Of a stretch of DNA of 64,000 nt, positions 18,689-29,853 are shown one piece after another. Origin of the DNA: RPQJ01 sp963731105 (GTDB lineage: Bacteria > Pseudomonadota > Gammaproteobacteria > Steroidobacterales > Steroidobacteraceae); contig CAVSUM010000010.1 in NCBI GenBank assembly GCA_963731105.1, positions 402,268-466,267 on the forward strand, written 5' to 3'. The notes beneath the pieces are model-generated. The model did not search any database. It had not been told where the DNA came from and saw nothing but the letters and a program-made list of their open reading frames with translations. Made by a program: the position numbers and the translations under genes. Positions within the stretch are counted from its first letter, which is position 1. Each line of letters starts with the position of its first letter.

Positions 18689-19673
18689 ATGACCCCGAGC
18701 CCCGACATTGCCCCGCCTTCCCCGGCCGCTCCCAGGCTGGCGCAGCCGCTCGGCAACGGCGTGTACCTGATCGACACGCTCTACGTGCGCCCCGGCCTCG
18801 CCGGCAGCCACCTCGTGGTGCAGGACGGCCGCGCTGCCTTCGTCGACACCGGCCCCGGCCCGGCGGCGCCGCGGCTGCTGGCGGCGCTCGACGAACTCGG
18901 CATCGCCCGCGAGCAGGTGGACTGGCTGTTCCTGACCCACGTGCACCTCGACCATGCGGGCGGCGCCGGCCAGATGATGCAGGCGCTGCCGAACGCCCGG
19001 GCGGTACTGCACCCGCGCGGCGCGCCGCACATGATCGACCCCGCGAAGCTGGTGGCCGGCTCGATCGCCGTGTACGGCGAGGCCCTGTACCGGCAGCTGT
19101 ACGGCGAGCTGGTGCCGATCCCCGCCGACCGGGTGTTGGTGGTTGAGGATCGGCCAGCGGCTGCAACTGGGCAGCCGCACCTTCGAGTTCATCGACGCGC
19201 CCGGACACGCCCGGCACCATCACTGCCCGATCGACCTCGATCACCGCGAGGTCTACAGCGGCGACAATTTCGGCATCTGCTACCGCGAGTTCGACACGGC
19301 GCGCGGGCCTTTCATGCTGCCCACCACGACTCCGGTGCAGTTCGATCCCGATGCGATGCACGCCACGATCGACCGGATCCTGTCCTACCAACCGCAGCGC
19401 ATCTACCAGACGCACTTCGGGCCGGTCACCGACGTCGAGCGGCTCGGCCACGACCTGCATGCGGCGGTCGTCGAGCTGGTGCGCATCGCGCGCCAGCACG
19501 CCGCTGCGCCCGACCGCAGCGCGCACATCGAGGCCGACATGTTCCGTTACTTCAGCACGCAGCTCGACGCGCACGGCTACGCCGGCGACCTCGAGCGCCG
19601 CCACGCCCTGCTCGATGCCGACGTGCGCCTCAATACCGACGGGCTGGAGGTCTGGCTGGACAGAAGGGGGTAG
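18689..19673 (+). CDS. MBL-fold metallo-hydrolase (frameshifted)
   Basis: The metallo-beta-lactamase fold is shown by THVHLDHAGG (HxHxDH) near residue 85, then DAPGHARHHH, SGDNFG and the C-terminal QTHFGPV. This pattern fits the glyoxalase II / MBL-hydrolase group. A single inserted base near 19148 (GTTGAGGATC) shifts the frame; removing one G joins VLVVE to IGQRLQLGSRTFEF. The joined length of about 328 residues is normal. The substrate cannot be determined from context. Confidence 0.8.
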
Positions 19674-19803
19674 GGGATAGGGGGTAGGGGGTCGTGTAGA
19701 GGTGCGCGGCAGCTCGGCGTGCGGCTGCATCCCGGCGCTATCCCCTATCGCCCATCCCCTATCCCCTAAACTACCCCCTACCCCCTACCCCCTACCCCCT
19801 TCC
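19673..19803. repeat. G/C-rich heptamer repeats (TAGGGGG / TACCCCC)
   Basis: GGGGGTAGGGGATAGGGGGT is followed, after a spacer, by iterated TATCCCC and TACCCCC units up to the start of the next gene. The two halves are roughly inverted. Similar tracts occur at 25.8-25.9 and 42.98 kb, so this is a dispersed family. Such tracts can form G-quadruplexes. Confidence 0.75.
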
Positions 19804-19804
19804 C

Positions 19805-20795
19805 ATGACTCCCTTCACCGCCTACCGCATCCACCAGCTCGACGGCCGCATCGACGGCGCGTTTCGACACCATCACGCTCGACGACCTGACGCCTGGCGA
19901 GGTCGTCGTGCGCGTGCAGTATTCGGGCATCAACTACAAGGACGCGCTTGCCGCGACCGGCACCGCGCCGATCCTGCGCAAGTACCCGCTGGTGGGCGGC
20001 ATCGACCTCGCCGGCGAGGTGGTGACCTCGGCCGACCCGCGCTACGCGGCCGGCCAGCCGGTGCTGGTCACCGGCTGCGGACTGAGCGAGACGCGCGACG
20101 GCGGCTACGCGCAGTTCGCACGCGTCGAGAGTGAATCGGTGATTCCGCTGCCGGCCGGCATCAACACGCTCGACGCGATGAAGATCGGCACCGCGGGCTT
20201 CACGGCCGCGCTCGCCGTGCACCAGATGGAGCGCAACGGCCAGCTGCCGGGCAACGGGCCAGTCGTGGTGACCGGTGCGACGGGCGGCGTGGGCAGCATC
20301 GCCGTCAACATCCTCGCGCGGCGCGGCTATGAGGTGGTGGCGGTGAGTGGCAAGTCCGACGCCGACGAATACCTAACCTCGCTGGGCGCCGCGCGCATCC
20401 TGCGCCGCCAGGACATCGACCTCGGCAAACGGCCGATGGAGAAGGCGCTGTGGGCCGGCGCCATCGACAACGTCGGCGGCGAGCTGCTTACCTGGCTGAC
20501 GCGCACCGTGGACCAGTGGGGCAACATCGCCAGCGTCGGCCTGGCCGGCGGCGTGGAACTGAAGACCACGGTGATGCCGTTCATCCTGCGCGGCGTGAAC
20601 CTGCTCGGCATCAACTCGGTGCTGACGCCGCGGGATACGCGGTTCGCGGTGTGGAATCGCCTTGCGGGCGACCTGAGGCCCGCGCAGCTCGACCGCATCT
20701 GCTCGCGGACAGTGGACTTCGCCGAGCTGCCGGCGCAGTTCGACGCCTACCTCAGGGGCGGGGTCACCGGCCGCACCGTGGTGAAGATCGCATGA
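19805..20795 (+). CDS. YhdH/AcuI-type NADPH quinone oxidoreductase (frameshifted)
   Basis: This is a zinc-free MDR family oxidoreductase of the YhdH/YhfP (acrylyl-CoA reductase) subgroup. It has YSGINYKDALAATG, the nucleotide site VVVTGATGGVGSIAVNIL and the C-terminal GRTVVKIA. An extra T near 19868 (GCGTTTCGAC) disrupts the N-terminus; its removal gives GAFDTITLDDLTPGEVVVRV. The stop overlaps the cysD start (ATGA), suggesting co-transcription with sulfate activation genes. Substrate is inferred from family only. Confidence 0.85.
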
Positions 20796-21712
20796 ACGAC
20801 GCGCTGGGCCACCACACCCTGACCCACCTCGAGCGCCTGGAAGCCGAGGCGATCCAGATCATGCGCGAGGTGGTCGCCGAGTGCGACAAGCCGGTGATGC
20901 TGTACTCGATCGGCAAGGACAGCGCGGTGATGCTGCACCTCGCGCTCAAGGCCTTCCACCCGGCGAAGCTGCCGTTCCCGCTGCTGCACGTCGACACCAG
21001 GTGGAAGTTCCGCGAAATGTACGCGTTCCGCGAGCGCATGACGCGGGAGCACGGCTTCGACCTGATCGTCTACACCAACCCGGAAGGCGTCGCACAGGGC
21101 ATCAACCCGTTCACGCACGGCTCGGCGATCCACACCGACGTGATGAAGACGCAGGCGCTGAAGCAGGCGCTCGACCTGTACGGGTTCGACGCCGCGTTCG
21201 GCGGCGCGCGCCGCGACGAGGAGAAGAGCCGCGCCAAGGAGCGCATCTTCTCGTTCCGCTCGGCGCAGCACCGCTGGGACCCGAAGAACCAGCGCCCGGA
21301 GCTCTGGCACATCTACAACGCGCGCAAGCACAAGGGCGAGTCGATCCGCGTGTTCCCGATGTCGAACTGGACCGAGCTCGACATCTGGCAGTACATATAT
21401 CTCCGCGCGATCCCGATCGTGCCGCTGTACTTCGCGGCGGAGCGGCCGGTGGTGGAGCGCGACGGCACGCTGATCATGGTCGACGACGACCGCATGCCGC
21501 TCTACCCGGGCGAGAAGCCGATGCTGAAGAAGGTGCGCTTCCGCACGCTCGGCTGCTATCCGCTCACCGGCGCCATCGAGAGCGAGGCGGACACGCTGCC
21601 CGCCATCATCCAGGAGATGCTGCTCACCACCAGCTCCGAGCGCCAGGGCCGGGTCATCGACCACGACCAGTCGGCCTCGATGGAGAAGAAGAAGCAGGAG
21701 GGGTACTTCTGA
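20792..21712 (+). CDS. cysD: Sulfate adenylyltransferase subunit 2
   Basis: CysD is the catalytic ATP sulfurylase subunit that makes adenosine 5'-phosphosulfate. The 306-residue protein has the PP-loop variant YSIGKDSAVMLHL, the conserved GGARRDEEKSRAKER and the usual end EKKKQEGYF. The frame is intact. It overlaps the upstream oxidoreductase and, by one base, cysNC downstream (TGATG), so the complex is translationally coupled. Confidence 0.97.
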   Translation: MNDALGHHTLTHLERLEAEAIQIMREVVAECDKPVMLYSIGKDSAVMLHLALKAFHPAKLPFPLLHVDTRWKFREMYAFRERMTREHGFDLIVYTNPEGVAQGINPFTHGSAIHTDVMKTQALKQALDLYGFDAAFGGARRDEEKSRAKERIFSFRSAQHRWDPKNQRPELWHIYNARKHKGESIRVFPMSNWTELDIWQYIYLRAIPIVPLYFAAERPVVERDGTLIMVDDDRMPLYPGEKPMLKKVRFRTLGCYPLTGAIESEADTLPAIIQEMLLTTSSERQGRVIDHDQSASMEKKKQEGYF

Positions 21713-23624
21713 TGGCCCACGTCTCCGACCTGATCGGCAAGGACATCGAGGCGTACCTGCACGCCCACGAGCACAAGAGCCTGCTCCGGTTCATCACCTG
21801 CGGCAGCGTGGACGACGGCAAGTCGACGCTGATCGGCCGCCTGCTGTACGACTCGAAGATGATCTTCGAGGACCAGCTCGCGGCGCTCGAGGCCGACTCG
21901 AAGAAGGTCGGCACCCAGGGCGGCGACCTCGACTTCGCGCTGCTGGTCGACGGCCTGGCCGCCGAGCGCGAGCAGGGCATCACCATCGACGTCGCCTACC
22001 GCTTCTTCTCCACCGACAAGCGCAAGTTCATCGTCGCCGACACGCCGGGGCACGAGCAGTACACGCGCAACATGGTCGACCGGCGCGTCGACGGCCGACC
22101 TGGCGGTGATCCTGATCGACGCGCGCAAGGGCGTGCTGACGCAGACGCGCCGCCACAGCTACCTCGTGTCGATGCTCGGCATCCGCAAGGTGGTGCTCGC
22201 GATCAACAAGATGGACCTCGTCGACTATTCGCACGAGATCTTCGACACCATCGTCGCCGAGTACCGCGACTTCGCCCGGCAGATCGACCTGCACGAGATC
22301 GTCGCCATCCCGGTGTCCGGGCTGAAGGGCGACAACATCACCGACCCGAGCAGCCACACGCCCTGGTACCACGGCCCGACGCTGATGGGCTACCTCGAGA
22401 CGGTGGAGATCGAGGACCGGCTGCAGCACCAGCCGTTCCGCCTGCCGGTGCAGTGGGTCAACCGGCCCAACCTCGACTTCCGCGGCTTCGCGGGCACGAT
22501 CGTGAGCGGCACCGTGAGCGCCGGCGAACGAGTGCGGGTGCTGCCCTCGGGCCGTGAGAGCCGCGTGGCGCGCATCGTCACGATGGACGGCGACCTCGAG
22601 CGCGCGGTGGCCGGGCAAGCGGTGACGCTCACCCTCGAGGACGAGATCGACGTCAGCCGCGGCGACGTGCTGGCGTGCACCTCGGCGCCGCCGGCGGTCG
22701 CGGACCAGTTCGAGACCACGCTGGTCTGGATGGCCGACGAGCCGATGCTGCCCGGGCGCCCCTACTGGATGAAGATCGGCACCAAGCAGGTGAGCGCGAC
22801 CATCACCGAGCCGAAGTACAAGGTGAACGTCAACACGCTCGAGCACCTCGCGGCCAAGAAGCTGGGCTTGAACGAGATCGGCGTGTGCAACGTCTCGCTC
22901 GACCACCCGATCGCGTTCGACCCGTACGCCGAGAATCGCGACACCGGCGGCTTCATCCTGATCGACCGGCTGTCGAACGCCACGATCGGCGCCGGCCTGA
23001 TTCACTTCGCGCTGCGGCGCTCGCAGAACATCCACTGGCAGGCGCTCGACATCAACCGGCACTCGCGCGCCGGCCTCAAGGGCCAGAAGCCCTGCGTGCT
23101 GTGGTTCACCGGCCTGTCGGGCGCGGGCAAGTCGACCATCGCCAACCTCGTCGAGAAGCAGCTGCACGCGCTCGGGCGCCACACTTACCTGCTCGACGGC
23201 GACAACGTGCGCCACGGGCTCAACCGCGACCTCGGCTTCACCGACACGGACCGCGTCGAGAACATCCGCCGCGTGGCCGAAGTGGCCAAGCTGATGACCG
23301 ACGCCGGCCTGATCGTGATGGTGTCGTTCATCTCGCCGTTCCGCGCCGAGCGGCGCATGGCGCGCGCGCTGTTCGACTTCGGCGAGTTCTTCGAGGTGCA
23401 CGTCGACACGCCGCTGGCGGTGGCCGAAGCGCGCGACGTGAAGGGCCTGTACGCCAAGGCACGCCGTGGCGAGCTGAAGAACTTCACCGGCATCGACTCA
23501 CCGTACGAGCCGCCGGAGAAGCCGGAGATCTACCTCGACACCGGTCGGGTCACGCCCGAGGAGGCCGCCAGCGACGATCGTCGACGAGCTGCGCAAGGCG
23601 GGCATGCTGGGGCCGGCCGGCTGA
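21712..23624 (+). CDS. cysNC: Sulfate adenylyltransferase subunit 1 / APS kinase fusion (two frameshifts)
   Basis: The N-terminal EF-Tu-like GTPase (G1 GSVDDGKST, G3 DTPGHEQY, NKMD) is CysN, which drives APS formation. From about residue 465 a CysC APS kinase domain follows with P-loop GLSGAGKST and DGDNVRHGLN, so both activation steps sit in one chain. An extra base near 22079 (ATGGTCGACC, expected ATGGTCACC) interrupts the GTPase domain. Another near 23573 (GCCAGCGACG) moves the last residues, expected IVDELRKAGMLGPAG, out of frame. Confidence 0.94.
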
Positions 23625-23708
23625 GGCCCCCACCAAAGGCGGGGGTCCGCAGGCAGTCTTCTGCGCTATGATCCAAGGCCCACTGTTGCATGCGAGAAGA
23701 GTCTGCGC

Positions 23709-24602
23709 ATGACCACTCTGACATCCGCAGGCGCCCGACTTCGCGCCGCCCTGGCCAACGAGCGACCGCTGCAGGTCGTCGGCACCATCAATGCGTTCAG
23801 CGCGTTGCTCGCCGAGCGCGCCGGCTTCCGTGCGATCTACCTCTCCGGCGCCGGCGTGGCCAACGCGTCGTTCGGCCTGCCCGACCTCGGCATCACCAGC
23901 CTGAACGACGTCTGCGAGGACGTGCGGCGCATCGCCTCGGCGAGCGACCTGCCGCTGCTCGTCGACGCCGACACCGGCTGGGGCGCGGCTTTCAACATCT
24001 CGCGCACCATCGCCGACCTGGTCCGCTCCGGTGCCGCGGGCTGCCACCTCGAGGACCAGGTGCAGGCCAAGCGCTGCGGCCACCGCCCGGGCAAGGCGCT
24101 GGTCGGCACGGCCGAGATGGTGGATCGCATCAAGGCGGCGGTGGATGGCCGCACCGACGACAATTTCGTGATCATGGCGCGCACCGACGCGCACGCCGTC
24201 GAGGGCCAGCAGGCTGCGATCGAGCGCGCGCAGCGCTACGCCGAGGCCGGTGCCGACATGATCTTCGCCGAGGCGCTCAACCAGCTCGACGAGTACAGCC
24301 AGTTCACCACCGCCGTGAAGGTACCGGTGCTGGCCAACATCACCGAGTTCGGCAAGACGCCGCTGTTCACCGTCGCCGAACTCGCCAGCGCCGGCGTGCA
24401 GCTGGTGCTGTATCCGCTCTCCGCGTTCCGCGCCATGTCGAAGGCCGCCGAGGCGGTGTACGGCGCGATCCGCCGCGAAGGCACGCAGCAGAGCGTCATC
24501 GACCGGATGCAGACGCGCACGGAGCTGTACGACGTGCTCGGCTACCACGAGTACGAGCGCAAGCTCGACGAGCTTTTCCGGCGCGAGGGCGGCGACAGCT
24601 GA
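23709..24602 (+). CDS. prpB: 2-methylisocitrate lyase
   Basis: PrpB cleaves 2-methylisocitrate to succinate and pyruvate, the last step of the 2-methylcitrate cycle. The 297-residue protein shows the ICL/PEPM fold: DADTGWG near residue 86, the catalytic loop KRCGH near residue 121 and NITEFGKTPLF. The frame is intact. It is first in the prpB-prpC-acnD-prpF cluster, 40 bases from prpC. Confidence 0.95.
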   Translation: MTTLTSAGARLRAALANERPLQVVGTINAFSALLAERAGFRAIYLSGAGVANASFGLPDLGITSLNDVCEDVRRIASASDLPLLVDADTGWGAAFNISRTIADLVRSGAAGCHLEDQVQAKRCGHRPGKALVGTAEMVDRIKAAVDGRTDDNFVIMARTDAHAVEGQQAAIERAQRYAEAGADMIFAEALNQLDEYSQFTTAVKVPVLANITEFGKTPLFTVAELASAGVQLVLYPLSAFRAMSKAAEAVYGAIRREGTQQSVIDRMQTRTELYDVLGYHEYERKLDELFRREGGDS

Positions 24603-24642
24603 CCCCACGCCGACCGGTTCCAACGCAGACGAGCAGGCCATC

Positions 24643-25817
24643 ATGAGCAGCGATACCTCTCCCGCCACCGGTTTCAAGCCCAAGAAGTCCGTCGCCCTGT
24701 CGGGTGTCACGGCCGGCAACACCGCCCTGTGCACCGTCGGCCGCAGCGGCAACGACCTGCATTACCGCGGCTACGACATCCTGGATCTCGCGGACAACTG
24801 CGAGTTCGAGGAAGTTGCCCACCTGCTGATCCACGGCAAGCTGCCGAACGCCGCGGAGCTGAAGGGCTACAAGACCAAGCTGCGGCGCCTGCGCGGCCTG
24901 CCGTCGACCGTGCTCGATGCGCTCGAGACGCTGCCGGCCGCCAGCCACCCGATGGACGTGATGCGCACCGGCGTGTCGGTGCTCGGCTGCACGCTGCCGG
25001 AGAAGGACGACCACAACGTGGCGGGCGCCCGCGACATCGCCGACCGCCTGCTCGCGAGCCTGGGCTCGATGCTGGCCTACTGGTACCGCTTCAGCCACTC
25101 GGGCGAGCGCATCGACGTCGAGACCGACGACGACTCGATCGGCGGCCACTTCCTGCACATGCTGCACGGCACGCCGCCGCCACAGTCGTGGGTGAAGGCG
25201 ATGCACACGTCGCTCAACCTGTACGCCGAGCACGAGTTCAACGCCTCGACGTTCACGGCGCGCGTGATCGCGGGCACCGGCTCCGACCTGTATTCGTGCA
25301 TCTGCGGCGCCATCGGCGCGCTGCGCGGGCCGAAGCACGGCGGCGCCAACGAGGTGGCCTTCGAGGTGCAGAAGCGCTACGAGAGCCCGGACGAGGCCGA
25401 GGCGGACATCCGCCGGCGCGTCGAGGCGAAGGAAGTGGTGATCGGCTTCGGCCACCCGGTGTACACGGTGTCCGACCCGCGCAACAAGGTGATCAAGGAA
25501 ATCGCGCGCCAGCTGTCGGCGGAAGCGGGCGACATGAAGATGTACGACATCGCCGCGCGCCTCGAGGCCGTGATGTGGGACATCAAGAAGATGTTCCCGA
25601 ACCTCGACTGGTTCAGCGCCGTCTCGTACCACATGATGGGCGTGCCCACCGCGATGTTCACGCCGCTGTTCGTGATCTCGCGCGTCACCGGCTGGAGCGC
25701 GCACGTCATCGAGCAGCGCATCGACGGCAAGATCATCCGCCCGAGCGCGAACTACACGGGTCCCGAGGACCGGGAGTTCGTGCCGATCGGCGAAGCGCTG
25801 AGTCGGAGAGGGGGTAG
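24643..25817 (+). CDS. prpC: 2-methylcitrate synthase (stop lost in a G-rich repeat)
   Basis: PrpC condenses propionyl-CoA with oxaloacetate. The citrate synthase fold is clear, with PKHGGANEVAFE near residue 231 and FGHPVYT near residue 268, and the core ends at NYTGPEDREFVPIGEA. As written, the frame has no stop and runs into acnD, because it enters a G-rich repeat at 25806. One more G in the AGAGGGGG run would place a TAG at 25815-25817. A homopolymer undercall is the likely cause. Confidence 0.93.
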
Positions 25818-25937
25818 TGATCAGGGGGTAGGGGGTAGTGAGAGGAGGCCCGCTTCGCCTTCGACTCGATTTGCCGCCTGCCGCCAGGTCGCGACGCTCT
25901 GCAACTACCCCCTACCCCCTAGTCATTACCCCCTTTC
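25806..25937. repeat. G/C-rich heptamer repeats between prpC and acnD
   Basis: AGGGGGTAGTGATCAGGGGGTAGGGGGTAG on the left and CTACCCCCTACCCCCTAG plus TTACCCCC on the right flank a spacer of about 60 bases, giving an imperfect inverted arrangement. It is the same family as at 19.7 and 42.98 kb. It lies within the prp operon and contains the presumed prpC stop. Confidence 0.75.
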
Positions 25938-25944
25938 TTCCTCC

Positions 25945-28559
25945 ATGAACACCGCCCACCGCAAACCCCTCCCCGGCACTTCCCTCGACTACTTCGACGC
26001 GCGCGCCGCGGTCGAGGCGATCCGGCCCGGCGCCTGGGACACGCTGCCGTACACGGCGCGCGTGCATGCCGAGAACCTCGTGCGCCGCTGCGACCCGGCG
26101 ATCCTCACCGAGTGCCTGCAGCAGATCGTCGAGCGCAAGCGCGAGCGGGATTTCCCGTGGTTCCCGGCGCGGGTCGTGTGCCACGACATCCTCGGCCAGA
26201 CGGCGCTGGTGGATCTTGCGGGCCTGCGTGACGCGATCGCCGACCAGGGCGGCGACCCGGCCAAGGTGAATCCGGTGGTGCCGGTGCAGCTGATCGTCGA
26301 CCACTCGCTGGCCGTGGAGTGTGGCGGGTTCGACCCGCAGGCGTTCGCGAAGAACCGCGCCATCGAGGATCGCCGCAACGAGGACCGCTTCCACTTCATC
26401 GACTGGACGCGGCTCGCGTTCGACAACGTCGACGTGATTCCGGCCGGCAACGGCATCATGCACCAGATCAACCTGGAGAAGATGTCGCCGGTCATCCACG
26501 CGCAGGACGGCGTGGCGTTCCCGGATACCTGCGTGGGCACCGACAGCCACACGCCGCACGTCGACGCGCTCGGCGTGATCGCCATCGGCGTCGGCGGCCT
26601 CGAGGCCGAGAGCGTCATGCTCGGCCGCGCCTCGTGGATGCGCCTGCCGGAGATCGTCGGCGTGGAGCTCACCGGCCGGCGACAGCCGGGCATCACGGCC
26701 ACCGACATCGTGCTCGCGCTCACCGAGTTCCTGCGCCGGTCGAAGGTGGTCGGCGCGTACCTCGAGTTCTACGGAGAGGGTGCCGCCACGCTGACGCTCG
26801 GCGACCGGGCGACCATCTCCAACATGGCGCCCGAATACGGCGCCACGGCGGCGATGTTCTCCATCGATTCGCAGACCATCGAGTACCTGAAGCTGACCGG
26901 CCGCAGCGCGGACCAGGTGCGGCTGGTGGAGACCTACGCGAAGCACGCCGGCCTCTGGTCCGACGCGCTGCGCAACGCGCAGTACGAGCGCGTGCTGACG
27001 TTCGACTTGTCGAGCGTGGTGCGCAACATGGCGGGTCCCTCGAACCCGCACGCACGCGTGGCCACGGCCGACCTCGCCGCGAAAGGGATCGCCGGCCAGT
27101 GGCAGCAGACGCCCGGGCAGATGCCCGACGGCGCGGTGATCATCGCTGCGATCACCAGCTGTACCAACACTTCGAATCCGCGCAACGTGATTGCGGCCGG
27201 CCTGCTGGCGCGCAACGCGAACCGCCTCGGTCTCAAGCGCAAGCCGTGGGTGAAGAGTTCGCTGGCGCCGGGCTCGAAGACCGTGGCGCTGTACCTCGAG
27301 GAGGCGGGGCTCAAGTCGGAGCTCGAGCAGCTCGGCTTCGGCATCGTCGCCTTCGCCTGCACCACCTGCAACGGCATGTCCGGTGCGCTCGACCCGAAGA
27401 TCCAGCAGGAAATCATCGAGCGCGACCTGTATGCGACCGCGGTGCTGTCCGGCAACCGCAATTTCGACGGCCGCATCCACCCGTACGCGAAGCAGGCGTT
27501 CCTGGCGTCGCCGCCGCTGGTGGTGGCCTACGCCATCGCCGGCACCGTGCGCTTCGACATCGAGCGCGACTCGTTCGGCACCGACGCGGCCGGTCGCCCG
27601 ATCCTGCTCAAGGACCTGTGGCCGACCGACGAGGAGATCGACGCGATCGCCAAGGCCAGCGTGAAGCCGGAGATGTTCCGCAAGGTCTACGAGCCGATGT
27701 TCACGGCGCGCGTGGATGCGGGCACCAAGGTGAGCCCGCTGTATGACTGGCGCCCGATGAGCACCTACATCCGTCGTCCGCCGTACTGGGAAGGCGCGCT
27801 GGCCGGCGAGCGAACCTTGCGCGGCATGCGGCCGCTCGCGGTGCTCGGCGACAACATCACGACCGACCACCTGTCGCCGTCGAACGCGATCCTGCTGGAC
27901 AGCGCTGCCGGCGAGTACCTGGCGAAGATGGGCCTGCCCGAGGAGGACTTCAATTCCTACGCGACCCACCGCGGCGACCACCTGACGGCGCAGCGCGCCA
28001 CCTTCGCCAACCCGACGCTGCTGAACGAGATGGCGGTGGTGGACGGCAAGCCGAAGAAAGGTTCGCTGGCGCGCGTCGAGCCGGACGGCAAGGTGATGCG
28101 CATGTGGGAAGCCATCGAGACCTACATGGAGCGACGGCAGCCGCTGATCATCATTGCGGGCGCCGACTACGGCCAGGGCTCGTCGCGCGACTGGGCTGCG
28201 AAGGGCGTGCGCCTCGCGGGCGTCGAGGCGATCGTGGCCGAGGGCTTCGAGCGCATCCACCGCACCAACCTGATCGGCATGGGCGTGCTGCCGCTCGAGT
28301 TCAAGGCGGGCGTGAACCGCAAGACGCTGGGCTTGATGGTACCGAGACTTTCGACGTGGTCGGTGCGCGCCAGCCACGGGCCGACCTCACGCTCGTCATC
28401 CACCGCAGGAATGGTGAGCGACTGGAGGTACCGGTCTCCTGTCGCCTCGACACCGCCGAGGAAGTCTCGATCTACGAGGCCGGCGGCGTGCTGCAGCGCT
28501 TCGCGAAGGACTTCCTGGAAAATAGGGGACATTCTCCTATTTCCCCGGCAGGGAAATAG
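25945..28559 (+). CDS. acnD: Fe/S-dependent 2-methylcitrate dehydratase AcnD (frameshifted)
   Basis: AcnD dehydrates 2-methylcitrate to 2-methylaconitate and depends on PrpF. The aconitase family Fe-S ligands are in SCTNTSNPR (near residue 406) and ACTTCNGMSG (near residue 470). GADYGQGSSRDWAAKG marks the swivel domain. One base is missing near 28336 (GGCTTGATGG), after which the frame continues as GTETFDVVGARQPRADL. The last 12 residues (NRGHSPISPAGK) and the stop are encoded by a palindromic repeat, not by family sequence. Confidence 0.94.
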
Positions 28560-28579
28560 GAGAATGTCCCCTATTTTCC
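28517..28579. repeat. Perfect 29-bp inverted repeat at the acnD-prpF junction
   Basis: The left arm (28517-28545) begins GGAAAATAGGGGACATTCTC. It pairs perfectly with the right arm (28551-28579), ending GAATGTCCCCTATTTTCC, across a five-base loop CGGCA. It supplies the acnD stop and the prpF start. It shares AATAGGGGACA / TGTCCCC with repeats at 6.36 and 34.36 kb but has its own inner core. Confidence 0.9.
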
Positions 28580-29752
28580 AGATCCGCATTCCCGCCACCT
28601 ACATGCGCGGCGGCACCAGCAAGGGCGTGTTCTTCCGCCTGCAGGACCTCCCCGAGCGCTGCCAGGTGCCGGGCGAGGCGCGTGACCGGCTGTTCCTGCG
28701 CGTGATCGGCAGCCCGGACCCGTACGCGGCACACATCGACGGCATGGGCGGCGCCACTTCCAGCACGAGCAAGTGCGTGATCCTGTCGCGGAGCTCGCAG
28801 CTGGACCACGACGTCGACTATCTGTACGGCCAGGTGTCGATCGACAAGGCCTTCGTCGACTGGAGCGGCAACTGCGGCAACCTGTCGACGGCCGCCGGTG
28901 CGTTCGCGATCCATGCCGGCCTGGTCGATCCGTCGCGCATCCCGCAGAACGGCATCTGCGTGGTGCGCATCTGGCAGGCCAATATCCGCAAGATCATCAT
29001 CGCGCACGTCCCGGTCACCAACGGCGTGGTGCAGGAAACCGGCGACTTCGAGCTCGACGGCGTGACGTTCCCGGCGGCGGAGATCGTGCTCGAGTTCATC
29101 GATCCTGCGGCGGAGGAGGACGGTTCGGCAGGCGCAATGTTCCCGACCGGCAATCTCGTCGATGACCTCGAGGTGCCGGACGTCGGCACGCTCAAGGCAA
29201 CGATGATCACCGCCGGCATCCCGACGGTGTTCGTGAACGCCGACGACATCGGCTACACCGGCACCGAGCTGCGCGAGCAGATCAACACCGATCCGAAGGC
29301 TCTCGAGAAGTTCGAGAAGATCCGCGTCGCCGGCGCGCTGCGGATGGGCCTGATCAAGACGCCGGAGGAAGCGCAGAAGCGCCAGCACACGCCGAAGATC
29401 GCGTTCGTGGCAAGCCGAAGGATTACGTCGCCTCGAGCGGCAAGCAGATCTTGGCGGCGAGATCGACCTGCTGGTGCGCGCGCTGTCCATGGGCAAGCTG
29501 CACCACGCGATGATGGGCACGGCGGCCGTGGCGATCGGGACGGCGGCAGCCATCCCGGGCACGCTGGTGAATCGGGCGGCGGGCAGCGGCGCGCGCACGG
29601 CCGTACGCTTCGGCCACCCGTCGGGCACGCTGCGGGTGGGCGCGGAGGCCCGCGAGGTCGACGGCCAGTGGACCGTCACCAAGGCCATCATGAGCCGCAG
29701 CGCCAGGGTGCTGATGGAAGGTTACGTCCGGGTCCCTGGCGATTCCTTCTAA
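28564..29752 (+). CDS. prpF: 2-methylaconitate cis-trans isomerase PrpF (two frameshifts)
   Basis: PrpF isomerises the AcnD product so that aconitase can complete the cycle. The sequence QIRIPATYMRGGTSKGVFF is diagnostic, followed by DWSGNCGNLSTAAG and, near the end, MGKLHHAMMGTAA. The ATG at 28564 lies inside the right arm of the palindromic repeat, so the first residues MSPIFQ come from the repeat. Two bases appear to be missing near 29411 and 29453 (GTGGCAAGCC and AGATCTTGGC). It ends GYVRVPGDSF, as is usual. Confidence 0.93.
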
Positions 29753-29853
29753 GGATATTTAGTGTTCTAGTTGACCAGCACACCAGATCTCCACTAGGAT
29801 CCCGCGAATTTCACGGCGACCGTCCCCGGCCGCCACTCGACGAGGTTCCCCGC

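Noticed and set aside
19673..19803. C-rich heptamers as telomere-like ends
   Set aside because: Tracts are internal, short and repeated at other intergenic sites, with normal genes on both sides.
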